Positions 32,530-41,182 of a stretch of 56,759 nt of DNA are shown here, piece by piece (position 1 is the stretch's first letter; every line of letters starts with the position of its first letter). The notes under the pieces are model-generated. The model had not been told where the DNA came from. It did not search any database and saw nothing but the letters and a program-made list of their open reading frames with translations. The DNA comes from Collinsella sp. GTDB lineage: Bacteria; Actinomycetota; Coriobacteriia; Coriobacteriales; Coriobacteriaceae. The position numbers and the translations under genes are program-made. The stretch is from the NCBI GenBank assembly GCA_019419525.1, contig DXZU01000045.1, positions 1 to 56,759 on the forward strand, given 5' to 3'.

Positions 32530-33747
32530 ATGAACAGTGACGCCAAGCTGCAAATCTTGATCGAGGCCTTGGCTGCTGCCGGGGCCTCGGCGTTGGCAAT
32601 CGATGGGCATGGACATGTGGCGATATCGACCATGGGTGATGCCGCGCTCGAGCAAGATGTCGCGGCATTTGTCGCCGAGCGCCTGGGGCGCGTGGGCAAC
32701 GGCACGCGCCTGGTGATGGGGCATGCGGGAGGGCGCTTGAGCCTCACGGTGCGTCCGGTCGCCAAGGAATACGGCGCGCTTTGGGTGGTCGTGGTCCGCG
32801 AGGTGCGCGGCGTGGCGGCGCACGCGGGTATTGAGTGGCTTAACGCAGATGAGGTCGAGGCGCGCTACGAGGCAAGCGCGTACGGCATTGTCGAGGGTGC
32901 CGCTGCGGTCGCTGGCCCCGTCTGCGAAAGCTATGCCCGCGGCGTGCCCCTCATGTTGGAGGGCGAGCTGGGTGCTGGCCAGGCAGAGATTGCAAAACGC
33001 CTCTATCTGGATGGGCCTTATGCTGACGAACCCTTTGTGTCCGTGGCACTTGACGAGCTCACGGATCGCGGCTGGCGCCATCTGCTCAAAAGCTCGGAAT
33101 CGCCGCTGTTCCAGGCAAGGCTGACCCTTTGTATTGGCGGCTGGCATGCACTTTCGCCGCAGCGTCTGCGCGAGCTTGTCTCTACGATGACCGACACGGC
33201 GCTGGCCACGCGTTGCCATGTGGTTCTGACGGCAAACGATATGCCGGGCGGTGGCGAAAGCGATCAGGCCGCTTTTGTAACCGAGCGCTTGGCGTGCGCA
33301 GTAAGTGTGGCGCCTGCGATTGCCGAGCAGGGTGGCGCATCGAAAAAGGTTGCGCAGTATTTGTCGTACCTGTCAGATGTCTTTGGAACTGCCGCTCCGA
33401 GTATGTCCGAGGAGGCCGCCTCGACGCTCAACGGCTATCGCTGGTCACGAAACTATCTGCAGCTTCGCGAGGTATCGGAACGACTGTATATATTAGTAGG
33501 GTCGGGTGTGGCGGAGCGCGCGGTGGCGGAGGAGGTGCTCGCCCAGGAGGATGTCATCAAAACCGCAACTTTTGGCGCCCCGACGCTCGACAGCGACCTG
33601 TATATCCTGCGTCCACTGGCCGATACCGAACGCGACATCGCGCGGCTGGTCGTAGGCTACCTCCAGGGCAACCGGACCCGCGCAGCCGAGGTGCTGGGGA
33701 TAAGCCGCACGACTCTGTGGCGCTTGCTGAAGGACGACGACCGCTGA
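32530..33747 (+). CDS. Fis-type helix-turn-helix regulator with degenerate sigma-54 activator-like domain
   Basis: A 405-residue protein. Residues 1 to about 120 have no domain I recognise. About 130-340 resembles the AAA+ domain of sigma-54 activators, but the Walker A position reads LEGELGAGQAEIAKRLY in place of GETGTGKE, and there is no GAFTGA loop. The C-terminus is a Fis-type DNA-binding domain (GNRTRAAEVLGISRTTLWRLLK). It is likely a DNA-binding regulator that has lost ATP-dependent activation of sigma-54. Start 32530 (MNSDAKLQ). An ATG or GTG further upstream is possible. Downstream of the YeiH gene with a structured gap between. Confidence 0.75.
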   Translation: MNSDAKLQILIEALAAAGASALAIDGHGHVAISTMGDAALEQDVAAFVAERLGRVGNGTRLVMGHAGGRLSLTVRPVAKEYGALWVVVVREVRGVAAHAGIEWLNADEVEARYEASAYGIVEGAAAVAGPVCESYARGVPLMLEGELGAGQAEIAKRLYLDGPYADEPFVSVALDELTDRGWRHLLKSSESPLFQARLTLCIGGWHALSPQRLRELVSTMTDTALATRCHVVLTANDMPGGGESDQAAFVTERLACAVSVAPAIAEQGGASKKVAQYLSYLSDVFGTAAPSMSEEAASTLNGYRWSRNYLQLREVSERLYILVGSGVAERAVAEEVLAQEDVIKTATFGAPTLDSDLYILRPLADTERDIARLVVGYLQGNRTRAAEVLGISRTTLWRLLKDDDR

Positions 33748-33831
33748 GCGAGGCACCCGTGACCGCGTGCGGCGCGTGTGCTACAGTCCAAAGCAGTAAT
33801 GTTTCGATTGCGTTACGGCGTGCGGGGGCGT

Positions 33832-34407
33832 ATGGCGGAGACTTCAAAATCAAACCGGAATAGACGGAGCGCGGCTCCAGTTAACCGCCGCACGACGTCC
33901 CGGACGTGGGGCAAGCACGCGTCGGGGTTCGACGGTTCGTTCAAGCGCACCAAATACGGCTATCCTTCGGCAAGCGCTCGCTTGGCCATGCAGGCCGAGT
34001 CGTCGCTGCGGGGGCGCAAGCGCGTGGTGGGCTCTAAGCTCAAGCACGACGGAACGCTCGGCTACATCAGCCGCGGGGCGGCTCGCCGCAGTGGGCTCAA
34101 TCCTGCTGGCTGGCATCGATATGTGCCGATCGTGGTCGTTGCCGCGATAATCGTCATCGCACTCGCGGCACTCGGATATGCTGGCGGCGGTGCCAACTTG
34201 GACGCAATGTTCAAATCGCCCGAGCTCGCGCATGCAGGCACAGAAGTTGTCGAGGGTGCTCAGATCCAGACGGGCGTCGCGCCCCAGCGCGGTGTCGTTG
34301 CGGCGGCCTCCACCATCGCCGATGCGCATAAGAACGAGGACGAACAAGGCGACGGCGCCGAAACGACTCGTACGAACGAAACGACGACAACTCCATCGGC
34401 AAGATAA
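33832..34407 (+). CDS. Hypothetical membrane protein
   Basis: A 191-residue protein of unknown function. Residues 1-95 are strongly basic (Arg/Lys/Ser-rich), one membrane span lies at about residues 102-124 (YVPIVVVAAIIVIALAALGYAGG), and the C-terminal part is Thr/Glu-rich and probably extracytoplasmic and disordered. Start 33832 follows GGGGGCGT; the frame is open from 33778. It lies 84 bases after the Fis-type regulator and may be co-transcribed. No recognised family. Confidence 0.6.
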   Translation: MAETSKSNRNRRSAAPVNRRTTSRTWGKHASGFDGSFKRTKYGYPSASARLAMQAESSLRGRKRVVGSKLKHDGTLGYISRGAARRSGLNPAGWHRYVPIVVVAAIIVIALAALGYAGGGANLDAMFKSPELAHAGTEVVEGAQIQTGVAPQRGVVAAASTIADAHKNEDEQGDGAETTRTNETTTTPSAR

Positions 34408-34417
34408 GTTGCGAGCG

Positions 34418-34453
34418 GGGCAGCAAATTTGGGACGGGGCCTTTTAGCTGCCC
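34418..34453 (+). terminator. Hairpin after the hypothetical membrane protein
   Basis: GGGCAGC (34418-34424) pairs with GCTGCCC (34447-34453). The loop contains TTTGGGACGGGGC, a stretch that recurs at 46940-46952 near the adhesin. No clear T tract follows, so it may be a repeat fragment and not a strong terminator. Confidence 0.35.
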
Positions 34454-34538
34454 AAGTGCCAGATGCCAACAGTGACGCGGTCGATGTCAGTCATCAACAG
34501 CGAGCGAGCCGCATTTGCGCCAAGGTGACGTGAAATGA

Positions 34539-34567
34539 GAGGGCGCTGACCTTTTGGTCGCGCCCTC
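34539..34567. terminator. Weak hairpin between convergent genes
   Basis: GAGGGCGC (34539-34546) pairs with GCGCCCTC (34560-34567), with GACC/GGTC extending inside around a TTTT loop. No strong T tract follows. CCGCCGTTC/GAACGGCGG (34619-34640) is a second palindrome overlapping the nitroreductase stop. Confidence 0.4.
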
Positions 34568-34628
34568 GAAATTGAACGTCAGATTGGCGTGAATGCGGCC
34601 CGCGCGGCGTCAACGGGTCCGCCGTTCG

Positions 34629-35156
34629 TTAGAACGGCGGAACATACACCACGTTGTCGCGGCGCGGCTTTGCCTCGGGAAGCGTGCTCTCGGCGTAGCC
34701 CAGAATGCAGTTGCCCACACCGCGCAGACTTCCGTCGGTGGGTAGACCCCACTTGGCCAGCAGTTCCAGTCCCTCGGGTGAGTCAAAGACCTCGTGCGCG
34801 CGGTGGATCCAACACGAATCGACGCCCAGCGCATAGGCTGCGTTGAGCAGGTTGCCCATGGCGAGCGAGCCGTCTTCCAGGTGTGTGGGCACACTGCGGT
34901 CGACGAGCACCACCACAACGGTTTTGGCGCCGTAGAAGGGATCTCCCTCGCTGCCCATAACTTGGGCGTTGAGCTGCGAGAGGCGCTCGACGGTTGCGGG
35001 GTCGGTAACGGCGACGAACGTGACCGGCTGACGTCCCATGCCGCTGGGCGCGTACTGGCCTGCCTCGATAATGCGTGCGAGCTTTTCTGCCTCGACGGGG
35101 CGATCGCTGTAGTTACGGCAGCTGCGGCGATGGATGAGCGCTTCGATGGTCTCCAT
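34629..35156 (-). CDS. Nitroreductase-family flavoprotein
   Basis: A 175-residue FMN-dependent oxidoreductase. RRSCRNYSDRPVEAEKLARIIEAGQYAPSG is the FMN-binding N-terminus, with LLNAAYALGVDSCWIHR and ILGYAE later. Family members reduce nitro compounds, quinones or flavins with NAD(P)H; the substrate is unknown. The start has AGGAGG upstream. The gene is monocistronic, divergent from the 96-residue unknown protein. Confidence 0.9.
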   Translation of the reverse strand: METIEALIHRRSCRNYSDRPVEAEKLARIIEAGQYAPSGMGRQPVTFVAVTDPATVERLSQLNAQVMGSEGDPFYGAKTVVVVLVDRSVPTHLEDGSLAMGNLLNAAYALGVDSCWIHRAHEVFDSPEGLELLAKWGLPTDGSLRGVGNCILGYAESTLPEAKPRRDNVVYVPPF

Positions 35157-35293
35157 GTGTCCTCCTGACGTTGGTTTCGATGCCTCGTTCTTACCCGCCG
35201 AACCAAAACCGTAATCGCGCCGTCGGCCTCAAACAATGCAAGCTACCAAGTGGAAAAGTTGGTTTGCATAAAACTTCAGCCAGAATGTGACAA

Positions 35294-35342
35294 ACCGGTG
35301 GGATGATTAAACGTTTTATCCCGTCTACCCTGCGGTTTTTTA
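35294..35342 (+). terminator. Possible leader attenuator before the 96-residue gene
   Basis: ACCG and GGGAT (about 35294-35304) pair with ATCCC and CGGT (about 35318-35337), followed by TTTTTT. It lies upstream of and co-directional with the 35448 gene, with no gene ending nearby on this strand, so it may act as an attenuator. TGATAAA/TTTATCA (about 35375-35412) then frames AAAGGAG. Confidence 0.35.
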
Positions 35343-35447
35343 CCACTTGCCTAAATGATGCGCGCATAAGCTCTGATAAAGGTTTTACTAAAGGAGTACC
35401 AACGTTTATCAGCGCGCCATGGTGGCGCCGGGCCAGGAGGTAACATC

Positions 35448-35738
35448 ATGTTCCAGGCTGGAGATGTCGTCGAGACCGACTTCGAAGGATTTCTGAAGCT
35501 GCTGCGTTCCAAGACGCGCGCTTTCGTGTCGATCAACGATCACGAGTACTGCATCACGCACACCGATGGCTATTGGCGTGTTCAGGATTGCGAGGCCCTC
35601 AACGATAAGGGCCACTTTACTGACTGCTCCGAGCTGGTCAACACGGTCTGCGAGGTCGTCGAACTGCCGTGGATCTGTGGCAAGAGCCTGCACGACAGCT
35701 TCTCGGGCGCCACGGTCTACGAGGCCGTCGCTGCGTAA
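35448..35738 (+). CDS. Conserved-looking small protein of unknown function
   Basis: A 96-residue soluble, acidic protein with no signal peptide or membrane span. It contains four Cys and one Trp-rich segment (DGYWRVQDCEALNDKGHF, ELPWICGKSL). I do not recognise the family. CAGGAGGTAACATC gives a strong ribosome site just before ATG 35448, and a strong terminator follows, so the gene is real and probably well expressed. It is divergent from a nitroreductase and upstream of the MarR-ABC operon. Confidence 0.7.
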   Translation: MFQAGDVVETDFEGFLKLLRSKTRAFVSINDHEYCITHTDGYWRVQDCEALNDKGHFTDCSELVNTVCEVVELPWICGKSLHDSFSGATVYEAVAA

Positions 35739-35764
35739 CAGCCAACAATCGATATTCTCTCGCA

Positions 35765-35800
35765 ACCGCCGGCGCCGCCCCCGCGCCGGCGGTCTTTTTT
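35765..35800 (+). terminator. Strong terminator
   Basis: ACCGCCGGCGC (35765-35775) pairs with GCGCCGGCGGT (35783-35793), followed by CTTTTTT. Confidence 0.93.
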
Positions 35801-35842
35801 GTCGACATGCCTATGTAGAGCTGACCATATATAACGAGCTTA

Positions 35843-35899
35843 TTGACGATAGTCAAAACTCGGACTAATGTAGAGATGTAAATTGGTCAAAACTCGGAC
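35843..35899 (+). promoter_or_regulatory. Promoter and repeated operator for the MarR-ABC operon
   Basis: TTGACG (35843-35848) with a 17-base spacer to TAATGT (35866-35871) is a plausible promoter. GTCAAAACTCGGAC occurs twice, at 35852-35865 inside that spacer and at 35886-35899, 34 bases apart. Exact direct repeats overlapping the promoter are typical binding sites for an autoregulated repressor, most simply the MarR protein encoded next. Confidence 0.6.
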
Positions 35900-35917
35900 A
35901 ATCGAATGGTGGGATAG

Positions 35918-36418
35918 ATGAATAGTGCGGTTACGCTGGTCGATTTCGACCGGATGCTCAATGGACTCGACCATATCTATTCGGAGTTCTCGCGCACCTG
36001 CGGTCTTTCGGATTGCGCCTATTGGATGCTCGTCGACACCAGCACGGCGGACGGCAGCATCGCCGTGAGTCGTCTGACAAGCGAATGGTTCTATAGCAAG
36101 CAGACCATCAATTCGGCAATCAAGACGCTTAGGGCGCGAGGGCTTGCGACGTTGGAGTTTGCCGAGGGCAGTCGTAAGAACAAGGTTGTGCGACTGACCG
36201 CAGAAGGTATGCAGTTTGCCAAGCGCTACGCGTTGCCGGCGCAAAAGGCCGAGCAGCAGGCATTCGAGGCGCTCGAGCCGTGGGAACAGCGCGAGATCAT
36301 GCGCTTGGTCGGTAAGTTCTCCCATGTTCTTAACGAAGAGTGCGAGGCATTTAAACGGCAAGTTGCCGCCGAGAACGAGGCTGACGATAAGGGCGAGGGG
36401 GAGACATGCGACTCTTAA
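35918..36418 (+). CDS. MarR-family regulator
   Basis: A 166-residue winged-helix regulator. The recognition part is SRLTSEWFYSKQTINSAIKTLRARGLATLEFAEGSRKNKVVRLT, with the wing carrying SRKNKVV. MarR proteins are usually released from DNA by small ligands such as drugs. It overlaps the following ABC gene by 13 bases and carries repeated operator-like sites in its own promoter, so it is predicted to repress the exporter operon. Confidence 0.88.
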   Translation: MNSAVTLVDFDRMLNGLDHIYSEFSRTCGLSDCAYWMLVDTSTADGSIAVSRLTSEWFYSKQTINSAIKTLRARGLATLEFAEGSRKNKVVRLTAEGMQFAKRYALPAQKAEQQAFEALEPWEQREIMRLVGKFSHVLNEECEAFKRQVAAENEADDKGEGETCDS

Positions 36419-38142
36419 TGAGGTTTATGAGGCCGTATCGCGGGCTGATTGCGGTGACGATGTTTGTGCTGCTGATAGATAACGTCGGCACGCTGTTGGT
36501 GCCTACAATGTTGGCGAATATGGTCAATACCGGTATCACGACGGGTGATGTCGACTACATCCTGCGCAACGGCCTGTACATGTTTATCGCGACCGGCATG
36601 GCCAGCGGTGGTGCGGTGCTGGGCTGTTATCTTTCGGCCCGCCTGGCGGCCAACGTGGCCTGCGATATCCGCAACGCCGTGTACGACAAATCGCTCGAGC
36701 TGTCCGCCAGCGACTTTGAGCGCTTTGGCACGGGTTCGATGATCACGCGCTCGCTCAACGACATCAACGTGATCCAGCAAGCGATCCTGCAGACGATTCA
36801 GCTGGTGCTGCCGGTACCGTTCTTGGCCGTGGCGGGCATCATCTTTGCCTGGTTTATCGATCCTGCCATGGGCACGCTGCTGGGCGTGGTCGTTGCGATC
36901 GTGCTGGTGGCGGCGGTCTTTACCGTTGCCAACGCCGCGCCGATCTTTATGCGCCTGCAGAGCTTTATCGACCGCATGAACGTGGTGCTGCGCGAGAACA
37001 TCGTGGGCGTGCGCGTCATCCGCGCATTTAACAAGGAGCGCCACGAGGAGCAGCGCCTGGACGAGGTGTTTAGCGATTACGCGGCCAATGCCATCAAGGT
37101 CAACCACCTGTTTGTGGGTCTCGACAGCTCCAGCTTCTTTTTGATGAACATCGCCGAGGTGGCGGTGCTGTGGGTGGGCGGCAACCGCGTGGGCGTCCAT
37201 GCCATGCAAATCGGCAGCATCTCGGCCGTGCTGGAGTACGCGATCCTGATCCTGTTCTTTGTGATGATGGCGCAGATGGTGGTGCTGACGCTCCCGCGCG
37301 CCGCGGCGTGTCTCAACCGCGCGCAGCAGGTGCTCGAAATCGAGCCGAGCATTGTGGACGGCAAGGCTACGCTGGGCGACGGGGCGCCTGAGTCCGCAGA
37401 CGGCGCCGACGCGGTGGCCGTGTTCGACCACATGTCGTTCCGTTTTGACGATGCCGACGAGGACACCCTGTGCAACCTGAGTTTTGCCTGCCGCCGTGGA
37501 CAGACGACCGCGATCGTGGGCTCAACGGGCTCGGGCAAGTCAACGGTGGCCAAGCTCTTGCTTCGCTTCCACGATGCCACGAAGGGCGCCATTCGCCTGA
37601 ACGGCGTCGACCTGCGCGACCTTTCGCAAGACGACATCCGCGGGCGTATCGCCTATGTGCCGCAGAAGGCATGGCTGTTCTCGGGTACCGTGGCGAGCAA
37701 CCTGCGCTTTGGTAACGAGGGTGCGACCGAGGCTGACATGCTCCATGCGCTCCAGGTTGCCCAGAGCACCTTTGTACTCGATCAACCGCAGGGGCTCGAC
37801 ACTCCGGTGGCGCAGGGCGGTACGAACTTTTCGGGCGGCCAGCGCCAGCGTTTGGCAATCGCCCGCGCACTCATGAAGCGCGCCGACCTGTATATCTTCG
37901 ACGACAGTTTTTCGGCCCTGGACTTTAAGACCGATGCGGCACTGCGCCATGCGCTGCAGGACGAGACGTGCGATGCCGCGGTGCTCATCATCGCCCAGCG
38001 CATCTCGACTATTTTGCATGCCGATCAGATCGTGGTGCTCAAGGACGGCGAGATCGTGGGCCTGGGCACGCACGACGAGCTCATGGAAACCTGCGAGGTG
38101 TACCGCGCTATCGCGGAATCGCAGATGAAGGGAGGTGAGTAG
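36406..38142 (+). CDS. ABC multidrug exporter half-transporter (degenerate site subunit)
   Basis: A 578-residue protein with six N-terminal membrane spans (type IV exporter) and a C-terminal nucleotide-binding domain. Walker A GSTGSGKST, signature FSGGQRQR, Walker B LYIFDDSFSALDFKTD. The catalytic glutamate after Walker B is Asp (FDDS), the typical degenerate-site sequence of heterodimeric exporters such as LmrC/TM287. The start overlaps the marR end. Expected partner is the next gene. Predicted to export drugs or lipids; the natural substrate is unknown. Confidence 0.92.
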   Translation: MRLLMRFMRPYRGLIAVTMFVLLIDNVGTLLVPTMLANMVNTGITTGDVDYILRNGLYMFIATGMASGGAVLGCYLSARLAANVACDIRNAVYDKSLELSASDFERFGTGSMITRSLNDINVIQQAILQTIQLVLPVPFLAVAGIIFAWFIDPAMGTLLGVVVAIVLVAAVFTVANAAPIFMRLQSFIDRMNVVLRENIVGVRVIRAFNKERHEEQRLDEVFSDYAANAIKVNHLFVGLDSSSFFLMNIAEVAVLWVGGNRVGVHAMQIGSISAVLEYAILILFFVMMAQMVVLTLPRAAACLNRAQQVLEIEPSIVDGKATLGDGAPESADGADAVAVFDHMSFRFDDADEDTLCNLSFACRRGQTTAIVGSTGSGKSTVAKLLLRFHDATKGAIRLNGVDLRDLSQDDIRGRIAYVPQKAWLFSGTVASNLRFGNEGATEADMLHALQVAQSTFVLDQPQGLDTPVAQGGTNFSGGQRQRLAIARALMKRADLYIFDDSFSALDFKTDAALRHALQDETCDAAVLIIAQRISTILHADQIVVLKDGEIVGLGTHDELMETCEVYRAIAESQMKGGE

Positions 38143-38143
38143 C

Positions 38144-40144
38144 ATGACCGAGGAGCTCAAGAAGCAGGGCATCACCGATGACGCCGCGGTTGCAGAGACA
38201 GTCGAGGAGGCGGGCGCCACGCCCGGCCTGGACGAAGCCGCCAAGGCGGCGGAGCGCGAGGCTCGCCGCCAGGCGCTCTACGAGGAAAACGAGCGCGCCG
38301 AGGACGAGCGCGCCCGCGCCGAGGCAGAGCGCATGCGCGACGTTGACGACGAGGACGAGGACGAGACGCCCCGCGACACCTGGGCGACGGTGCGCCGCCT
38401 GTGGAGCGAGGCCGCCGGCGACCATTGGCGTTTCTATATCGTGTTCGCGAGCATCGTGTTCTATGCCATCTTTAACACCGCGGCGCCGGCCTACAGCGCC
38501 CGCGTGATCGATGAACTGTGGGGGCACATGAAGGTGGCGTTTGCCAACAACACTACCTTCAGCATTACCTGGGAGAACTGCGGCAGGACCATCTTCATCT
38601 ACTTTATGATCTGGACCGCCGCCGCCTCGTTCTACGCACTCCAGAGCTTTTTGATGTCGAGCGTTGCCGAGCGTCTCAACCTGCGTCTACGCAACCGCAT
38701 CGCACAAAAGCTCAACCGTCTGCCGCTTGCCTACTTTGACGCGCATCGTCCCGGCGAGGTCGTCAGCCGTGCGACCAACGACTTGGACAAGATGTCCGAG
38801 AGCATGCAGCGCGGACTGCTGCAGTTGCTGGTGTCGATCGGTACCGTGGTGGGCGCCGTGAGCGTGATGTTCGTGTTTAGCGTGCCGCTCACGCTCGTCT
38901 TTTTGTTCTTTACGGCGCTTTCGCTGCTGGTGACGAAGGTCGTGTCGCGCCGCACGCACGATGTGACGGGCGAGCGCCAGGAGTGGGTGTCCAAGATTAC
39001 GAGCGCGGTCGAGGAAGGCTACTCGGGCCGTCTGGTGATCCGTGCGTTTAACCGCGAGCGCCAGAGCTCTGCCGAGGTACACGAGGCTTCGAAGGAGCTG
39101 GCGCGCGTGAGCACCAAGGCCGACTTTATGATTAACGCCGTCGGCCCTGCGGTGCGCTTTATCGGCCGTTTGGCGCAGATCGTGATTGCGCTGGTGGGCT
39201 GCAGCATGCTGGTTGCCGGGCATATGACCGTCGGCGTGTTCCAGGCGTTCTTCCAGTTTATCTACGAGGCGTCCGAACCCATGACGCAGTTGTCGTTTAC
39301 CTTTAACTCGCTGCAGAGCGCGCTGGCGAGTGCGGAGCGCGTGTTCGACCTGCTCGATGAGCCCGAGATGGAGGCCGATCCGCAGCCGGGCGAGGCCGCC
39401 AAGCTGCCGGGTCGCGTGGAGGGCCGCGTCTCCTTTGAGCACGTGCGCTTTGGTTATTCGCCCGACAAGCCGCTCATGCGCGACGTGTCGTTTACCGCCG
39501 AGCCGGGCCAGAAGATTGCCGTGGTGGGAACCACGGGCGCAGGCAAGACGACGCTCATCAACCTGCTCATGCGCTTTTACGAGATCGACGGCGGCCGCAT
39601 TACGCTTGACGGTGTGGATACGCGCCTCATGGATCGCGGCGAGCTACGGCAGCAGTTTGGCATGGTGCTGCAGGACGCCTGGCTGTTCGACGGCACGATT
39701 GCCGAGAACATCGCCTACGGCTGCCCCGAGGCAACGCGCGAGGAGATTGTTGCGGCCGCTCGCGCCGCCCAGGTCGACTTCTTTGTGCGCACCATGCCTC
39801 AGGGCTACGACACGCGCGTAGCCAACGATGCCGAAAGCATCAGCCAGGGCCAGCGTCAGCTGCTAACCATCGCACGCGTGCTGCTCAACAACCCGGCGAT
39901 TCTCATCCTGGACGAGGCGACGTCGAGCGTGGATACGCGCACCGAGCTTGCCATCGGCCGCGCCATGGACGCGCTCATGCGCGGCCGCACGAGCTTTGTG
40001 ATCGCGCATCGCCTGTCGACGATTGTGGATGCCGACCTGATCTTGGTTATGGATCACGGCAACATTATCGAGCAGGGAACGCACAAGGAGCTGCTGGCTG
40101 CCGAGGGCGCCTACGCCGACCTCTACCTGAGCCAATTCGCATAA
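38144..40144 (+). CDS. ABC multidrug exporter half-transporter (catalytic subunit)
   Basis: A 666-residue partner of the preceding gene. The first ~85 residues are a charged Glu/Ala/Arg-rich extension not usual for the family, followed by six membrane spans and the nucleotide-binding domain. Walker A GTTGAGKTT, signature ISQGQRQL (non-canonical), Walker B ILDEATSSVDTRTE with intact glutamate. Start 38144 is one base after the upstream stop and follows GGAGGT by seven bases. Confidence 0.92.
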   Translation: MTEELKKQGITDDAAVAETVEEAGATPGLDEAAKAAEREARRQALYEENERAEDERARAEAERMRDVDDEDEDETPRDTWATVRRLWSEAAGDHWRFYIVFASIVFYAIFNTAAPAYSARVIDELWGHMKVAFANNTTFSITWENCGRTIFIYFMIWTAAASFYALQSFLMSSVAERLNLRLRNRIAQKLNRLPLAYFDAHRPGEVVSRATNDLDKMSESMQRGLLQLLVSIGTVVGAVSVMFVFSVPLTLVFLFFTALSLLVTKVVSRRTHDVTGERQEWVSKITSAVEEGYSGRLVIRAFNRERQSSAEVHEASKELARVSTKADFMINAVGPAVRFIGRLAQIVIALVGCSMLVAGHMTVGVFQAFFQFIYEASEPMTQLSFTFNSLQSALASAERVFDLLDEPEMEADPQPGEAAKLPGRVEGRVSFEHVRFGYSPDKPLMRDVSFTAEPGQKIAVVGTTGAGKTTLINLLMRFYEIDGGRITLDGVDTRLMDRGELRQQFGMVLQDAWLFDGTIAENIAYGCPEATREEIVAAARAAQVDFFVRTMPQGYDTRVANDAESISQGQRQLLTIARVLLNNPAILILDEATSSVDTRTELAIGRAMDALMRGRTSFVIAHRLSTIVDADLILVMDHGNIIEQGTHKELLAAEGAYADLYLSQFA

Positions 40145-40175
40145 TGTGACAAAGGGACAGTCCCGCATGTCACAT
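40144..40175. repeat. Palindrome with GGGACAGTCCC core
   Basis: ATGTGAC (40144-40150) pairs with GTCACAT (40169-40175) and encloses AAAGGGACAGTCCC, which is itself palindromic. It belongs to the group of intergenic palindromes with a GGGACA core. Confidence 0.6.
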
Positions 40176-40182
40176 CAGAAAT

Positions 40183-40217
40183 AAGGCGCGCCGGGGATGG
40201 ATTCCCTGGCGCGCCTT
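40183..40217. terminator. Bidirectional terminator
   Basis: AAGGCGCGCC (40183-40192) pairs with GGCGCGCCTT (40208-40217) around an inner GGGATGGATTCCC. Separates the ABC exporter operon and the convergent cysE. Confidence 0.8.
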
Positions 40218-40253
40218 TGCGTTGGCGTCAATGTTGTCGGTGGCCGTCCGCCT

Positions 40254-40958
40254 CTAGCGCTCGTCCACGAGCTTGGTGACGAGGGCCTTGAGCTCGGCCA
40301 CCTCTCGCTCGAGTTCCTTGACGCGGCGGGCATTCTCGGTGATGCCCTGGCGGTTGAGGGCACTCTGCTCGGCGGCATCGTCGGGCATGTATTCGCGGTG
40401 CTGCTTGGCGTCGAAGCTTTCCTCGAATACGCGGCAGCCGTTGCGCTTGATGACGCGGCCCGGCACGCCCACGACGGTGCAGTTGTCGGGTACGTCCTTG
40501 ACGACGACCGAGTTGCCGCCGATTTTGACGTTGTTGCCAATGCGAATGTTGCCGAGCACCTTGGCGCCTGTGCCCACGGTGACGTTGTTGCCCAGGGTGG
40601 GGTGGCGCTTGCCGGTCTCGTTGCCGGTGCCGCCAAGTGTGACGCCCTGATAGAGCACGCAGTTGTCGCCCACAATGGCGGTTTCGCCGATGACAACGCC
40701 CATGGCGTGGTCGATAAAGAAATGCTTGCCGATCTGTGCGGCAGGATGAATCTCGACGCCAGTGATATGGCGGGTGATTTGCGAGAGCACGCGGGCGAGC
40801 GAGCGATGTCCATGTTCCCACAGCCAGTGCTCGGGCACGTGGTTCCACTTGGCGTGCAAGCCGGGGTAAGAAAGGAAGATGACTAGGCCGTTTTGCGCGG
40901 CGGGGTCCTGTGCCTGGACGGTCTTGATGTCCTCGCGAATGGTATTGATAAAGCTCAC
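40254..40958 (-). CDS. cysE: Serine O-acetyltransferase
   Basis: A 234-residue enzyme that acetylates L-serine for cysteine synthesis. The N-terminal helical region (SFINTIREDIKTVQAQDP) is followed by the left-handed beta-helix hexapeptide repeats (GVEIHPAAQIGKHFFIDHAMGVVIGE, GVTLGGTGNETGKRHPTLGNNVTVG, GAKVLGNIRIGNNVKIGGNSVV). The C-terminal tail is a charged coiled coil. Start is GTG 40958 with GGGAGGG upstream. An ATG further upstream at 41063 does not begin at the family N-terminus. Single gene divergent from dedA. Confidence 0.92.
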   Translation of the reverse strand: MSFINTIREDIKTVQAQDPAAQNGLVIFLSYPGLHAKWNHVPEHWLWEHGHRSLARVLSQITRHITGVEIHPAAQIGKHFFIDHAMGVVIGETAIVGDNCVLYQGVTLGGTGNETGKRHPTLGNNVTVGTGAKVLGNIRIGNNVKIGGNSVVVKDVPDNCTVVGVPGRVIKRNGCRVFEESFDAKQHREYMPDDAAEQSALNRQGITENARRVKELEREVAELKALVTKLVDER

Positions 40959-41182
40959 CGGCCACCCTCCCTTAGCGCCGCGACAATGCAATTCAATAAA
41001 GTATAGCGATTCGCTAGGGATTAGGAAGAGCAATCTTGCTCGGCTTTGCGCGACAGGTGTCAATTATGCAAACTTGCTGGTAATGAAGTCACGCTTTTGT
41101 AAGGTCGTGTGCGTTGCCGCGTCACAACCGTATACTGGTCAACTTGGACGTGTCCGCGCCCACAACTGAGAGGTTTTACTTC

